Shown here: positions 34,872 through 43,893 of the stretch, piece by piece
Numbering within the stretch: position 1 is the first letter of the stretch
How the letters are laid out: every line of letters begins with the position of its first letter
Source of the DNA: Kitasatospora arboriphila
Lineage (GTDB): Bacteria > Actinomycetota > Actinomycetes > Mycobacteriales > Mycobacteriaceae
Direction: 5' to 3'
Length of the DNA: 64,000 nucleotides
NCBI RefSeq assembly: GCF_000717275.1
Contig: NZ_JNYV01000002.1
Location: 930,001 to 994,000 of the forward strand
The notes under the pieces: model-generated
The model's input: only the letters and a program-made list of their open reading frames with translations
What the model was told of the DNA's origin: nothing
The model's database searches: none
Program-made: the position numbers and the translations under genes

Positions 34872-35699
34872 ATGAATTCAACAGGTGGTCTGCTAGACAA
34901 GAAAATTGCGCTCATCACAGGTGCTGCCCGTGGGCAAGGCCGAAGCCACGCTGTGACACTTGCCCAGCACGGCGCGTCGATTCTTGCAGTGGATGTCTGC
35001 AAGCGGGTCAGTGCCGCGTCGTACGAGGCCGCGACTTCCGCTGATCTACGAGAAACCCGCCGCATGGTCGAAGAAGCCGGCGGCCGAATCATCACCGCCG
35101 AGGTCGACGTCCGCGACCTGACTACGCTCACGGAGTTCGTCAGCGAGGGTGCAGAAGAGCTCGGAGGACTCGACGTGGTCGTCGCGAACGCGGGTGTCAA
35201 CGTATGGACCAGCCTGCTCGATGCGGGTGACGACGACCCTTGGGGCGACACCATCAGTACCAACCTGACCGGTGTGTACAACACCCTTCGGGCGGCAGCG
35301 CCCGTCATGGTCCGGGGCGGCGCCGGTGGCTCAATAGTCCTCATCAGTTCGGCGGGCGGATTGAAGGCTGTGCCGGGCATGATCGCTTACGCCGCCTCGA
35401 AGTTCGGTGTCACTGGTCTCATGAGAGCGGCTGCTCTGGAATTGGGGCAGTACAACATCCGGGTGAACACCGTGCACCCGTGGGCCGTCGACACTCAGAT
35501 GGGAGGTATGCCGGCCTATGGTGAGGAATTGCTGGCGGCCAACCCTTCGTATGCCGACAGTTTCAAGCAGGTCCTACGTGATCCCGAAAGAGCGGTGCCG
35601 CAGGATATTTCCGACGCGGTACTGTTTCTCGCCTCTCCCATGTCCCGAACCATCACCGGCGTCGCGTTGCCCGTCGACCAAGGAAACACGATCGTGTAA
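34872..35699 (+). CDS. Mycofactocin-type SDR (carveol-dehydrogenase-like)
   Basis: This 275-residue SDR has the hallmark TGAARGQGRSHAVTLA followed by the characteristic insertion before the second strand (SYEAATSADLRETRRMVEEAGG). These features mark SDRs that keep their NAD bound and rely on mycofactocin for re-oxidation. The group includes carveol dehydrogenase. The catalytic Ser and YAASK are present. It follows the alcohol dehydrogenase by 44 bases with its own ribosome-binding site (AGAAAGAAGG). Confidence 0.9.
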   Translation: MNSTGGLLDKKIALITGAARGQGRSHAVTLAQHGASILAVDVCKRVSAASYEAATSADLRETRRMVEEAGGRIITAEVDVRDLTTLTEFVSEGAEELGGLDVVVANAGVNVWTSLLDAGDDDPWGDTISTNLTGVYNTLRAAAPVMVRGGAGGSIVLISSAGGLKAVPGMIAYAASKFGVTGLMRAAALELGQYNIRVNTVHPWAVDTQMGGMPAYGEELLAANPSYADSFKQVLRDPERAVPQDISDAVLFLASPMSRTITGVALPVDQGNTIV

Positions 35700-35775
35700 G
35701 ACGAAATCAGCTTGAACCTCGTGACTTGGTGATGTCCGAATGTGCGCCTGCCTGACCTTGCGAAAGGACTCGACA

Positions 35776-35904
35776 GTGAGTTCAGCTCTGATTGCTCGAT
35801 CCCGCCCACCACACCGTAGGCCGATGCGGCGCCGGTGGTCGGCGTGTACGCGTCGTGGACGCTACGAGACGTCAGTGACGAACAGTGAGGGGGTTCGATC
35901 ATGA
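35776..35904 (+). CDS. Possible small basic ORF coupled to the CoA ligase
   Basis: A GTG-started frame of 42 codons has AAAGGA upstream and ends with TGA overlapping the ATG at 35901. The product is rich in Arg (about ten), with no recognised family. It could be a leader ORF whose translation feeds the ligase start, or chance. The rest of the gap from 35700 holds nothing recognisable. Confidence 0.25.
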   Translation: MSSALIARSRPPHRRPMRRRWSACTRRGRYETSVTNSEGVRS

Positions 35905-37346
35905 CCGAACATCTCGTGGAGATCGTGTCATCAGGTGCACGGCGGTGGCCGCAGCGGGTAGCCATCGAATCGGCCGGTGTCGAGTGGACATACGGGCAGC
36001 TGGACAGGGCGGTGAACGTAGCCACCGCGAAGTTGAAAAACGCGGGAGTGACTGCCGGCGACCGCGTCGCGCTCTTGATGGAAAGCACCCCCGAGTACGT
36101 GATCCATCAGATCGCCCTCGCTCGTCTCGGCGCAGCATTCGTCACCCCCAATCCCAGCTGGACCGCGCATGAGGTCTGGCAGGCACTCGAAACGACGCGT
36201 GCTACCGCTGCAGTCGTCGACGAACGCCATCGTGACCTTGTGGGTATCGGCATCAGGGTTGTACCCGTGGACGATTCGGCTTCGTCTCCGAGCCTTGATG
36301 GCACTGTGCCGGCTGTGCGCCCACAACCGTCGGCAGAACTGTTCATACCGTTCTCTTCTGGAACGACAGGGCTTCCCAAGGGAGTGGTGCATACGACGGG
36401 CAGTGTGAAGGGTGCCATCGATCAGCTCGTTCAACATATGGGTCTGGGTGCCGACGACCGCATTCAGATCTCGATTCCGTTGTGCCACATATTCGGTACG
36501 GGAATGATGTTTGCCGCTCTCTCGGTTGGTGCGCGAGTGACGCTGTTCGAACGGTTTGTCTTCGAAGAGTGCGTGACACAACTGCGGACAGGGGCGGTCA
36601 CGGTCTGGCCGCTCGCGGGCTCGGTCGCGCATCGCCTCGCCCGGCGACCCGGTTTGTCCCGGAACGACTTCCCAGCGCTGCGGTACTTCATGTGGGGTGG
36701 TAGCGCGGTTCCCGCCGATCTTGCTGCGACGATCACGTCGGCGACGGGAATCGGCTTCCTGTGTTCGTATGGGATGACCGAAGCCATGGTTGTGGCTTTC
36801 AACCCGGTAGCCGACCGAGAACAATGGCGGCTCGACTCGCCCGGGTTCCCAACTGTGGGCACCGAAGTCCGGCTCGGGGAGGACGGCGAGCTGGAAGTCC
36901 GAGGCCCCAGTGTCGCGGGTGCCTACACCAGCCTGGAACCGGACAGCCCTTCGCCTTTTGGCGACGACGGCTGGTTCCGAACCGGTGACGTCGCCCGTGT
37001 CGACGATGCAGGTCGGATCTGGATCGTCGACCGGAAGAAGGACATGATCAAGGTCTCCGGATTTCAGGTCGCTCCGGCCGAAGTCGAATCAGAATTGGTG
37101 CGTTGTCCGGCGGTACGAGACGCTGCGGTGATCGCGGAACCCGACGACCGAACCGGTCAACGTGTGATCGCGTACGTGGTCGCGTCGAGTCCCATTCGTG
37201 CCGACGAATTGACGCGGACGCTGTCAGAGCGACTCGCTACCTACAAGATCCCCGCCGAGGTACGTTTCGTGGCCGAGATTCCCAGGAGTGAAGCGGGGAA
37301 ACTCCAGCGCGCCCGTTTGCGGGAGCGCGACGCCACCAAGCGATAG
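35901..37346 (+). CDS. Acyl-CoA synthetase (AMP-dependent)
   Basis: This 481-residue ANL ligase has the P-loop FSSGTTGLPKGV, a central YGMTEA, the hinge DRKKDMIKVSGFQVAPAEVE and the catalytic Lys in PRSEAGKLQR. The C-terminal style resembles 4-coumarate-type and medium-chain ligases. It follows the mycofactocin-type SDR and probably converts the acid product of the oxidation pathway to a CoA ester for beta-oxidation. Confidence 0.93.
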   Translation: MTEHLVEIVSSGARRWPQRVAIESAGVEWTYGQLDRAVNVATAKLKNAGVTAGDRVALLMESTPEYVIHQIALARLGAAFVTPNPSWTAHEVWQALETTRATAAVVDERHRDLVGIGIRVVPVDDSASSPSLDGTVPAVRPQPSAELFIPFSSGTTGLPKGVVHTTGSVKGAIDQLVQHMGLGADDRIQISIPLCHIFGTGMMFAALSVGARVTLFERFVFEECVTQLRTGAVTVWPLAGSVAHRLARRPGLSRNDFPALRYFMWGGSAVPADLAATITSATGIGFLCSYGMTEAMVVAFNPVADREQWRLDSPGFPTVGTEVRLGEDGELEVRGPSVAGAYTSLEPDSPSPFGDDGWFRTGDVARVDDAGRIWIVDRKKDMIKVSGFQVAPAEVESELVRCPAVRDAAVIAEPDDRTGQRVIAYVVASSPIRADELTRTLSERLATYKIPAEVRFVAEIPRSEAGKLQRARLRERDATKR

Positions 37347-37487
37347 CGTCCGCGGCCAGCTGCACCGGCGAGGGGCACGCTCCGTTGCACAATCCGGGGG
37401 CGCGGTAGTATCCTCCGTTTGTACGGCGTAAAGCAGACTGCTGGCCCGTCCCGCGGTCGCGCCGAAATATGCGCTCGGAGCGTGCAG

Positions 37488-38249
37488 ATGTATCGAACGT
37501 CCACCGGTGGTGAGGCAGTGGCGCGAGGTGTGGATGTCCGCGACGAACGGTCGAGGACCGATACCGGCTCCTCGTCGGAGGTGGTGTTGGCATTGTCGGC
37601 AGTGACGCAGGATTATCTGAAAGTGATCTGGACCTGCCGGGAATGGGAGCCGGTGACGGTTACCACCAAAATGCTCGCCGAAAAGCTTTGTGTGTCGGCC
37701 TCAACGGCTTCCGAAACTGTCCGCAGACTGGTCGATTTCGGCCTGGTCTCCCACGAACCCTACGGTGCAATCTGCCTCACCGAAACAGGCTGCGCGGCAG
37801 CATTGCTCATGGTGCGCCGTCACCGTCTGCTGGAGACCTTCCTGGTCCGAGAGCTCGGTTACGGATGGGACGAAGTCCATGATGAAGCCGAAGTACTCGA
37901 GCACGCGGTGTCAGATCGCTTTGTGGCTCGATTGGATGACAAGCTCGAGTATCCTTCGCGCGATCCACACGGCGATCCGATTCCGTCCTCAGACGGTTCG
38001 ATTTCGAGGTCTCAGGCTGCGTTGTTGGCAGATCTCGATACAGGCACGCGGGGAAGAATCGTTCGCATCGCAGATTCTGACCCCGAGATGCTTCGCTATT
38101 TTGAATCCGTAGGTATCGGGCCTGACCGGGTTGTGACTGTTGTCGCTCGCCGAGATTTCGCAGGAACCATCGAGATCAGCGTCGACGGAGGGTGCTTGAT
38201 CGTTCTCGGCGACATAGCAACTCGTGCGATCTGGCTGGCGGTGCGGTGA
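37488..38249 (+). CDS. DtxR/MntR-family metal-dependent regulator
   Basis: The protein has an N-terminal winged HTH (VTQDYLKVIW, then LAEKLCVSASTASETVRRLVDFGLV) and a dimerisation/metal domain with RRHRLLETFLVRELGYGWDEVHDEAEVLEHAVSD split over two helices. A C-terminal SH3-like domain follows (about residues 185-253). Metal-binding His and Glu residues of the family are visible. It likely represses manganese or iron uptake genes. The start is uncertain: 37419, 37488, or GTG at 37581-37584 next to GGAGG. The universal stress gene starts five bases after its stop. Confidence 0.88.
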   Translation: MYRTSTGGEAVARGVDVRDERSRTDTGSSSEVVLALSAVTQDYLKVIWTCREWEPVTVTTKMLAEKLCVSASTASETVRRLVDFGLVSHEPYGAICLTETGCAAALLMVRRHRLLETFLVRELGYGWDEVHDEAEVLEHAVSDRFVARLDDKLEYPSRDPHGDPIPSSDGSISRSQAALLADLDTGTRGRIVRIADSDPEMLRYFESVGIGPDRVVTVVARRDFAGTIEISVDGGCLIVLGDIATRAIWLAVR

Positions 38250-38253
38250 GGCG

Positions 38254-39081
38254 ATGGGGCGACACGATCTGAGGTTGGCAGTCGGGGTCGACGGTGGTCC
38301 CGGATCGATGGCGGCAGTTCGATGGGCGGCCTCGGTGGTCGATCGTCGTGGAGGGTCGTTGTTGCTCGCCCGGGGCTATGTGCCGCAATCCCTCTTGTTG
38401 CTCATGGGCGGTCATGGCCTCAAACAACTTCGTGATTCCGAGCAACAGATGTTGGACGCCGTCGCCGAGGCCATCCGGGACGAGTTCAGTGGAGTGATTG
38501 TGGAGACGCTCGTCGAATCGGTGGCTGCTGCTCCCCTCTTGATCGGATTGGCGGAGAGTGTCGACGGGCTCGTGGTCGGTCGCAACAGAGCAAACTGGGT
38601 CGAGCGGGTGACATTGGGAGGCATCAGCTCTGAGGTATCGGCGCGGGCCAGGTGCCCGGTGGTCACGGTGCCGTCGGACACCAAGGAGTGCCAAGGACCT
38701 GTCGTAGTCCCATTCGATTGCAAGGCACCTGCGGAACGGGTCATGGAAGTCGCTTTCACATGGGCGCGCGACTCAGGCCGAGAGCTGGTGTTCGTTCACG
38801 CTGTGCAAGAAGACATTTCGACTGAGAACCTCAGCGCAATTTATGATCGTGCGCTGGCGGCAGTGTCCTCTTGGTCCGCCAGGTATCCTACGTGCAATAC
38901 TCGCGTTCAACTGGTCAACGGTGACGCGGAACGAGCTCTTGTCGAGGCGGTTCCCCACGCGTCGTTGTGGATCGTGAACCGTCCTCGCGTCGGACGGCCA
39001 CTTACCGCGTGGTCTCCATTCACGCCACGAGTAATTCATCGGCGCGCCGCGTGCCCTGTTCTCGTGGTCGGCTGTACTTAG
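38254..39081 (+). CDS. Universal stress protein, two tandem UspA domains
   Basis: This 275-residue protein contains two UspA-like domains: residues about 7-140, starting LAVGVDGGPGS and ending SARARCPVVTVP, and about 150-275, ending RRAACPVLVVG. The first domain keeps a partial G-x2-G-x9-G(S/T) nucleotide pattern. Tandem Usp proteins are common in mycobacteria-like actinobacteria under hypoxia or starvation. It is probably co-transcribed with the DtxR gene. The 3' end overlaps the convergent TetR gene by four bases. Confidence 0.9.
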   Translation: MGRHDLRLAVGVDGGPGSMAAVRWAASVVDRRGGSLLLARGYVPQSLLLLMGGHGLKQLRDSEQQMLDAVAEAIRDEFSGVIVETLVESVAAAPLLIGLAESVDGLVVGRNRANWVERVTLGGISSEVSARARCPVVTVPSDTKECQGPVVVPFDCKAPAERVMEVAFTWARDSGRELVFVHAVQEDISTENLSAIYDRALAAVSSWSARYPTCNTRVQLVNGDAERALVEAVPHASLWIVNRPRVGRPLTAWSPFTPRVIHRRAACPVLVVGCT

Positions 39082-39725
39082 GCTGATGTGGCCGGCCCCG
39101 GCGGTACCTCGAATCTGACGTCCGCGCCGGATAGCACGAAGTCGGTGATCATGAGCTTGATCGACTCAGAGCCGATTTCCTGGGGGAACAACTCGCGACC
39201 GTTGACGGTGGCCCCCAATACCAACGACAGCACCATGCGAACCGAATTTCGGATGTCAGCCTTCGTCCTGCGCTTTGTCTGAACCATGTATCGGTGCACG
39301 CCGTCCACCAAAGCGCTCATGCATGGCTCGAATGCCGGTTCATCTGCGGAATCCAAGTCTTCGGAGGCCGTGCCCGCGGCAGCCAATGATTGAAGTATCC
39401 GTCGATTGGCCATGCACAGGTCGTACAGCCCGGACACAAATCGGAGAGTGACGTCGCGCGGGTCCTCACCCGGGCTGGAGGTTATGTTCGTCGCGAACTC
39501 GTACATGAACTGTGTCAGCGGACCCGCGGCGGTGGCTCTGAAGAGCTCACTCTTTGAGGCGAAATGACGAAACACCATGGATTCGGTGACGCCGGCGCTC
39601 TCCGCGACCGACCGGATGCTCGTGCCGTCGAAACCTGCCCCCGCAAACTCCGCGTAGGCGGCTTCCGTGATGAGAGACCGTACTTCACTCGTCGATCTGC
39701 GTTTCCGCGCGGTGTTTGTGGCCAC
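39078..39725 (-). CDS. TetR-family transcriptional regulator
   Basis: This 215-residue regulator starts at GTG. It has an N-terminal HTH (ITEAAYAEFAGAGFDGTSIR, then SVAESAGVTESMVFRHFASK) and a helical ligand domain. It is divergent from the aldehyde dehydrogenase operon. A TAAATCAATTT element lies between them and matches three other sites in the first 12 kb, so this protein is the best local candidate for their binder. Confidence 0.9.
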   Translation of the reverse strand: MATNTARKRRSTSEVRSLITEAAYAEFAGAGFDGTSIRSVAESAGVTESMVFRHFASKSELFRATAAGPLTQFMYEFATNITSSPGEDPRDVTLRFVSGLYDLCMANRRILQSLAAAGTASEDLDSADEPAFEPCMSALVDGVHRYMVQTKRRTKADIRNSVRMVLSLVLGATVNGRELFPQEIGSESIKLMITDFVLSGADVRFEVPPGPATSA

Positions 39726-39794
39726 TCGGCCATCATCTCATGCGGATGGAGCTAAGGGAGCATTACTCCCTTGACGAAATCAGGGTCATACAGT

Positions 39795-39805
39795 TAAATC
39801 AATTT
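39795..39805. promoter_or_regulatory. Putative operator, TAAATCAATTT
   Basis: The complement AAATTGATTTA differs at one position from the AAACTGATTTA of the site at 9312-9323. It is located between the TetR gene and the aldehyde dehydrogenase. Confidence 0.45.
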
Positions 39806-39914
39806 CGAGATGCACGTCACACCCAAGGTGACGTCGGGGCCGACTCACCGTCTGACCAGATCTTGACGCGTCCAGCTGCGCGTACCCGGAACATATTGGA
39901 ACGAAGGAGATTTC

Positions 39915-41387
39915 ATGGGCGTGACCCAGTACGAGGGCAGGTTGTTCATCGATGGGGAGTTCCGGGAGGCCAGATCTGGCCGTCGCTATCCCGTCATCAA
40001 CCCTGCTGACGAATCAGTGATCGCTGAGGCAGCGGACGCGGGGGTCGAGGACGTCGATGATGCGATCACGGCGGCCAGGGTGTTCGCAGACACCTCCGAC
40101 TGGGGAAATGATCATGAGTTCCGGAAGAAGTGTTTGGTGCAACTGCAGGAGGGTTTGCGCGCCCGAGCGTCGGACTTCGAGGAACTTCTGATCGCCGAAG
40201 CCGGTGTTGTCAGAGCCAACCTCGCCACCCACGTTCGCTTCATGATCGAGGGGATGGACTTCTTCAATGACTTGATCACATCGTTCCGGTGGGAGGAAGA
40301 TCTCGGTCGATACGAAGTTCTCGGGACCCATAGTGAGCGTCGGGTCCGCTATGAGCCATACGGCGTTGTCGGGGCCATCACTCCGTGGAACGCGCCCTTC
40401 ATGACCGCTTTGTGGAAGACGCACCACGCGCTGGCAACAGGTAATGCCGTGGTGCTCAAGAGCGCGCCCGACACCCCGCTGACCGGCGCTCTGATGGCAG
40501 AGGTGATTCGTTCATCGACCGACATTCCTGCAGGTGCGTTTCATGCATTGAGTGCGGCTGACAAAGGGATCGTCGGCGACGCGATGACCGAGGACCAGCG
40601 GATTGATCTCTTCCACTTCACCGGTTCACCCGGTGTCGGACAGCGGATCGCGGAGCGGGCCGCCAACGGTATCCGGCATACCGTGCTCGAACTCGGTGGC
40701 AAGTCGGCCAACATCGTGCTTCCTGATGCAAACCTCGATATGGCGTGTGGACTCGGCCTGGCCATGTGCATGGCGAACAGCGGTCAGGGGTGTGCTCTTG
40801 CGACGCGAATGGTCGTTCACGCGGACGTGTACGACCAGGTCCTCGAACGTCTCGAGAATTTTGTCAAGGGTGTTGCGTGGGGCGACCCAACCGATGTCGG
40901 CAACACAGTCGGACCGATCATTCGCGAGGACCAGGTCAAACGAATCGAGGGTCTGGTCGACCGTGCCAGAGCCGAAGGTGCGCGGGTACTGGTAGGCGGT
41001 GAACGCGGCGACCTGAACGGAAAAGGGTTCTGGTACAAGCCAACGGTTGTCGTCGATGTCGACGAGAACTCTGAGATCGCGCAGACCGAGGTCTTCGGTC
41101 CGGTGCTGTCGGTCATCCGATATGAGGGCGACGACGACGCAGCAGTCAGAACGGCGAACAACTCGAAATACGGTCTGTCTGCGTATGTTCAGTCGACCGA
41201 TGAGGAGCGTGCATGGTCGGTGGCGAAACGGCTGAGGGCCGGCACCGTCAACATCAACAACTCCTTTTATCTTTCCCCGGACGCGCCCTTCGGTGGCTAC
41301 GGAATCAGTGGGGACGGTGTCGAGCACGGCGTCGCAGGCTTTCGGGAGTACCTCCGCATCAAGTCCATCGCCAGCCCGAGTAAATGA
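39915..41387 (+). CDS. Aldehyde dehydrogenase
   Basis: This 490-residue NAD(P)-dependent aldehyde dehydrogenase has the catalytic Glu in LELGGKSANIVLPD and the nucleophilic Cys in NSGQGCALATRM. The end motif is PFGGYGISGDGVEHG. It oxidises an aldehyde to a carboxylic acid, which the neighbouring CoA ligases could activate. GAAGGAG precedes the ATG. The SDR follows after 16 bases. Confidence 0.94.
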   Translation: MGVTQYEGRLFIDGEFREARSGRRYPVINPADESVIAEAADAGVEDVDDAITAARVFADTSDWGNDHEFRKKCLVQLQEGLRARASDFEELLIAEAGVVRANLATHVRFMIEGMDFFNDLITSFRWEEDLGRYEVLGTHSERRVRYEPYGVVGAITPWNAPFMTALWKTHHALATGNAVVLKSAPDTPLTGALMAEVIRSSTDIPAGAFHALSAADKGIVGDAMTEDQRIDLFHFTGSPGVGQRIAERAANGIRHTVLELGGKSANIVLPDANLDMACGLGLAMCMANSGQGCALATRMVVHADVYDQVLERLENFVKGVAWGDPTDVGNTVGPIIREDQVKRIEGLVDRARAEGARVLVGGERGDLNGKGFWYKPTVVVDVDENSEIAQTEVFGPVLSVIRYEGDDDAAVRTANNSKYGLSAYVQSTDEERAWSVAKRLRAGTVNINNSFYLSPDAPFGGYGISGDGVEHGVAGFREYLRIKSIASPSK

Positions 41388-41403
41388 AAGGAAGGTGTCC
41401 ACC

Positions 41404-42294
41404 ATGCGTTTGAAAGACAAAGTTGTCGCCATCACCGGGTCGGGTTCAGGCCTCGGGCGCGAGGCCGCTCTTCTGTTCTCGTCCGAAGGTGCGACGGTCG
41501 TGGTGAGCGACGTTGTTCCGGGCCGGGCAGCGGCCGTGGCCGAGGAGATTGTTGGGCAAGGGGGTACCGCGACCGCGATCGACGCAGATGTTCGCTCTGA
41601 GGAAGACATGAAGGCGCTGGTCACCAAGAGTATTGAGGCCTACGGCCGCATCGATGTGATGTGGGCGAATGCGGGTGTCCCAGAACCAGGATTCGGTTCG
41701 ACGCCTCTCGCGGAGTCTTCGCTGGAGGATTGGAACAACATCTTCGCCGTCAACACCACGGGGGTCTACCTCGCCTGGAAAGCCGCTGCCCGCTGGATGA
41801 TCGACAACAACAGGCCGGGGACCTTGCTCGCCACATCCTCCGCGGCGTCGTACAACGCCTACCCCGGATTTCCCATGTACACCGCGTCCAAGGCGGCGGT
41901 CAACGGACTTGTGAGGGCGGCGGCCCTGGAGTTCGGGAAGTTCGGGATTCGCGCCAACGCCTTGTGTCCGACCCACGGCATGTCGGTGAACTTCGCGCTA
42001 CCGCCGGATGCCGAGGTACTCGGCAAATCCTACGAGGAGATGTCGCCCTGGGATCCAGACAATCGCGCGATGCCGCTGCGATTGGATCAGCCCCCTGCCT
42101 TGCGTGACAACGCGAATCTGGCGCTCTTCTTGGCGTCGGACGAATCCAGATATATGTCGGGGCAGTCCATTCAAGCTGCAGACGGAGGCCAGTTCGCTCG
42201 GACATCGATCATCTTTCCCACGGATCTCGGGCAGAGCGAGGACATCACGTCGGGATCGATCCCTGACGATCTCCGCGGCGAGATCGCCCGTTGA
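41404..42294 (+). CDS. Short-chain dehydrogenase/reductase (SDR)
   Basis: This 296-residue SDR has TGSGSGLGREAA for cofactor binding, NAGVPEP, the catalytic Ser in ATSSAASY and YTASK. The C-terminal extension of about 40 residues is unusual for the family. The start at 41404 has AAAGGAAGG upstream. It lies between an aldehyde dehydrogenase and a P450, suggesting successive oxidation of a hydroxylated substrate. Confidence 0.91.
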   Translation: MRLKDKVVAITGSGSGLGREAALLFSSEGATVVVSDVVPGRAAAVAEEIVGQGGTATAIDADVRSEEDMKALVTKSIEAYGRIDVMWANAGVPEPGFGSTPLAESSLEDWNNIFAVNTTGVYLAWKAAARWMIDNNRPGTLLATSSAASYNAYPGFPMYTASKAAVNGLVRAAALEFGKFGIRANALCPTHGMSVNFALPPDAEVLGKSYEEMSPWDPDNRAMPLRLDQPPALRDNANLALFLASDESRYMSGQSIQAADGGQFARTSIIFPTDLGQSEDITSGSIPDDLRGEIAR

Positions 42295-42381
42295 CGCCTC
42301 GCGCAGTGTCGCCCTCCGCAAGGTCCTCATCATCCCATCTGACAATCGCCCGAGGTCGTTCACAGCGAAGGGTGCACATGC

Positions 42382-43566
42382 ATGAACTCGACAATTCGAT
42401 TTGACCCCCGTATCCATGGCATCTCGCAACAAGTGAAGAGCTTGGCCGACCCTCAGTCGGTCTATTTCGAAAAGGCTCGGGACGTTCGAGCAGAATACAT
42501 AGACGGTGGACTCCATCTGTACCGGTATGAAGACATCCTGGCCATCAACCGACATCCAGAAGTCATGGGTAATGGTGGGCGAGGCGGCAGCTTCGGTCAA
42601 GATGGCCGACTCATCCCGTTGGAGGTCGACGGCCCAGACCACAAGAAATGGCGGCGTCTGCTCGATCCCATGTTTGCGCCCAAGGCGATGGCGCGCTTGG
42701 AGAAACAGATCAGGGATCTGGCCAGAAGTCTGATTTCCGAAGTTCAGGGCGACGGTGGTGGTGACCTGCACTCGATGCTGTGCGCCCCGCTCCCGTCTCA
42801 AACGTTTCTTGGGTTGGTGGGCGCGCCGCTCGAGGATTTGGACTTCTTCGTGAAGTTCAAGGAAGGGGTGGTTCACCCCCAAGGTGACACAACTGAACAG
42901 ATCGAAGCCAACATGGCCGTCGCCGGCGCGGAGCTGTTGCAGTATTTCGATGGCTTCTTGAAGATCAAACGTGGACAACTGGAGGACTGCGATGACCTGA
43001 TTGCTGATCTTCTGCGTTCGGAGGTCGACGGTCAGCCGATCAGCGAGGCCGATCTGTTGAACATCCTCTTCTTGTTGATGTTCGCTGGACTGGACACTGT
43101 CACCGCTTCGTTGTCGTGCGTGATCGCCTGGCTGGGGAAAAATCCTGTTCGGCGCCAACAGCTTTGCGATGATCCGTCGTTGGTGCGCAAAGCCATCGAG
43201 GAACTGATGCGCTACGAGTCGCCCGTACCGTCCGGTATGCGATTCCCGGGTACCGACGTCGACCTGGGTGGCGGACTGATAGTGTCCGCGGGCGAGCAGG
43301 TCAATGCCATCTGGGCTGCTGCCAATGTCGATCCCACGTACCACGTCGATCCCCTGCGCGTCGACTTCGATCGAGACAAGTCGAGCCACATGACTTTCGC
43401 CAGCGGGGCTCATCGGTGTCTCGGGTCCCACCTCGCGCGCCTAGAGCTTCGTATCGTTCTCGAGGAACTTCTCGACCTCGTTCCCAACTTCGAGCTCGAT
43501 ACCGATGCGGTGACGTACGACAACGTGGCAGTACGTTCTGTCAGCAATATTGTGGTCTCTGTCTGA
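42382..43566 (+). CDS. Cytochrome P450
   Basis: This is a soluble bacterial P450 of 394 residues. The I-helix oxygen-activating motif is FAGLDTVTA, the K-helix ExxR is EELMR, and the haem-binding loop is FASGAHRCLG with the thiolate ligand at Cys346. It hydroxylates a substrate using electrons from a ferredoxin. The next gene is that ferredoxin, overlapping by one base (TGATG). The aldehyde dehydrogenase and SDR upstream would oxidise the resulting alcohol. Confidence 0.95.
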   Translation: MNSTIRFDPRIHGISQQVKSLADPQSVYFEKARDVRAEYIDGGLHLYRYEDILAINRHPEVMGNGGRGGSFGQDGRLIPLEVDGPDHKKWRRLLDPMFAPKAMARLEKQIRDLARSLISEVQGDGGGDLHSMLCAPLPSQTFLGLVGAPLEDLDFFVKFKEGVVHPQGDTTEQIEANMAVAGAELLQYFDGFLKIKRGQLEDCDDLIADLLRSEVDGQPISEADLLNILFLLMFAGLDTVTASLSCVIAWLGKNPVRRQQLCDDPSLVRKAIEELMRYESPVPSGMRFPGTDVDLGGGLIVSAGEQVNAIWAAANVDPTYHVDPLRVDFDRDKSSHMTFASGAHRCLGSHLARLELRIVLEELLDLVPNFELDTDAVTYDNVAVRSVSNIVVSV

Positions 43567-43787
43567 TGCCTGGTAATGGCAAACCCATGGCAGACATGAG
43601 GGTGCGTCTTGATCGCGACCGGTGTGTCGGCCACGCACAGTGTTTCGCCGTCGATGAGCACTTGTTCCCGATCGATGACGCTGGTTATTCATCAGTTGAT
43701 CAGTTTGTGGTCGGCTCAGGAGATCAGGTTGCGGCCCGGGAAGGTGTCAGGGCGTGTCCGGAACACGCGTTGTTGATCGACGAATGA
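43566..43787 (+). CDS. 3Fe-4S-type ferredoxin
   Basis: This small ferredoxin of about 73 residues has the pattern C-x5-C-xn-CP: CVGHAQC and RACPEHALL. The second ligand position of a 4Fe-4S motif is His rather than Cys, as in P450-linked actinobacterial ferredoxins (CX2XX2C types). Its ATG overlaps the P450 stop codon. Alternative starts at 43587 and 43596 would remove a short N-tail. It is the electron donor for the P450. Confidence 0.92.
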   Translation: MPGNGKPMADMRVRLDRDRCVGHAQCFAVDEHLFPIDDAGYSSVDQFVVGSGDQVAAREGVRACPEHALLIDE

Positions 43788-43805
43788 CTGATGCAGGAGG
43801 GTCAT

Positions 43806-43831
43806 CGGCCTTCCCCGAAATGGGGGAGCCG
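43806..43831. terminator. Terminator hairpin
   Basis: CGGC..TTCCCC and GGGGGA..GCCG pair around a short loop just after the ferredoxin, between convergent genes. Confidence 0.6.
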
Positions 43832-43893
43832 AACGATGCGGTTGTGGGCAATCAAAACTGTCACTGCGGAACCGGGCACACCCCGCTGTGAGG

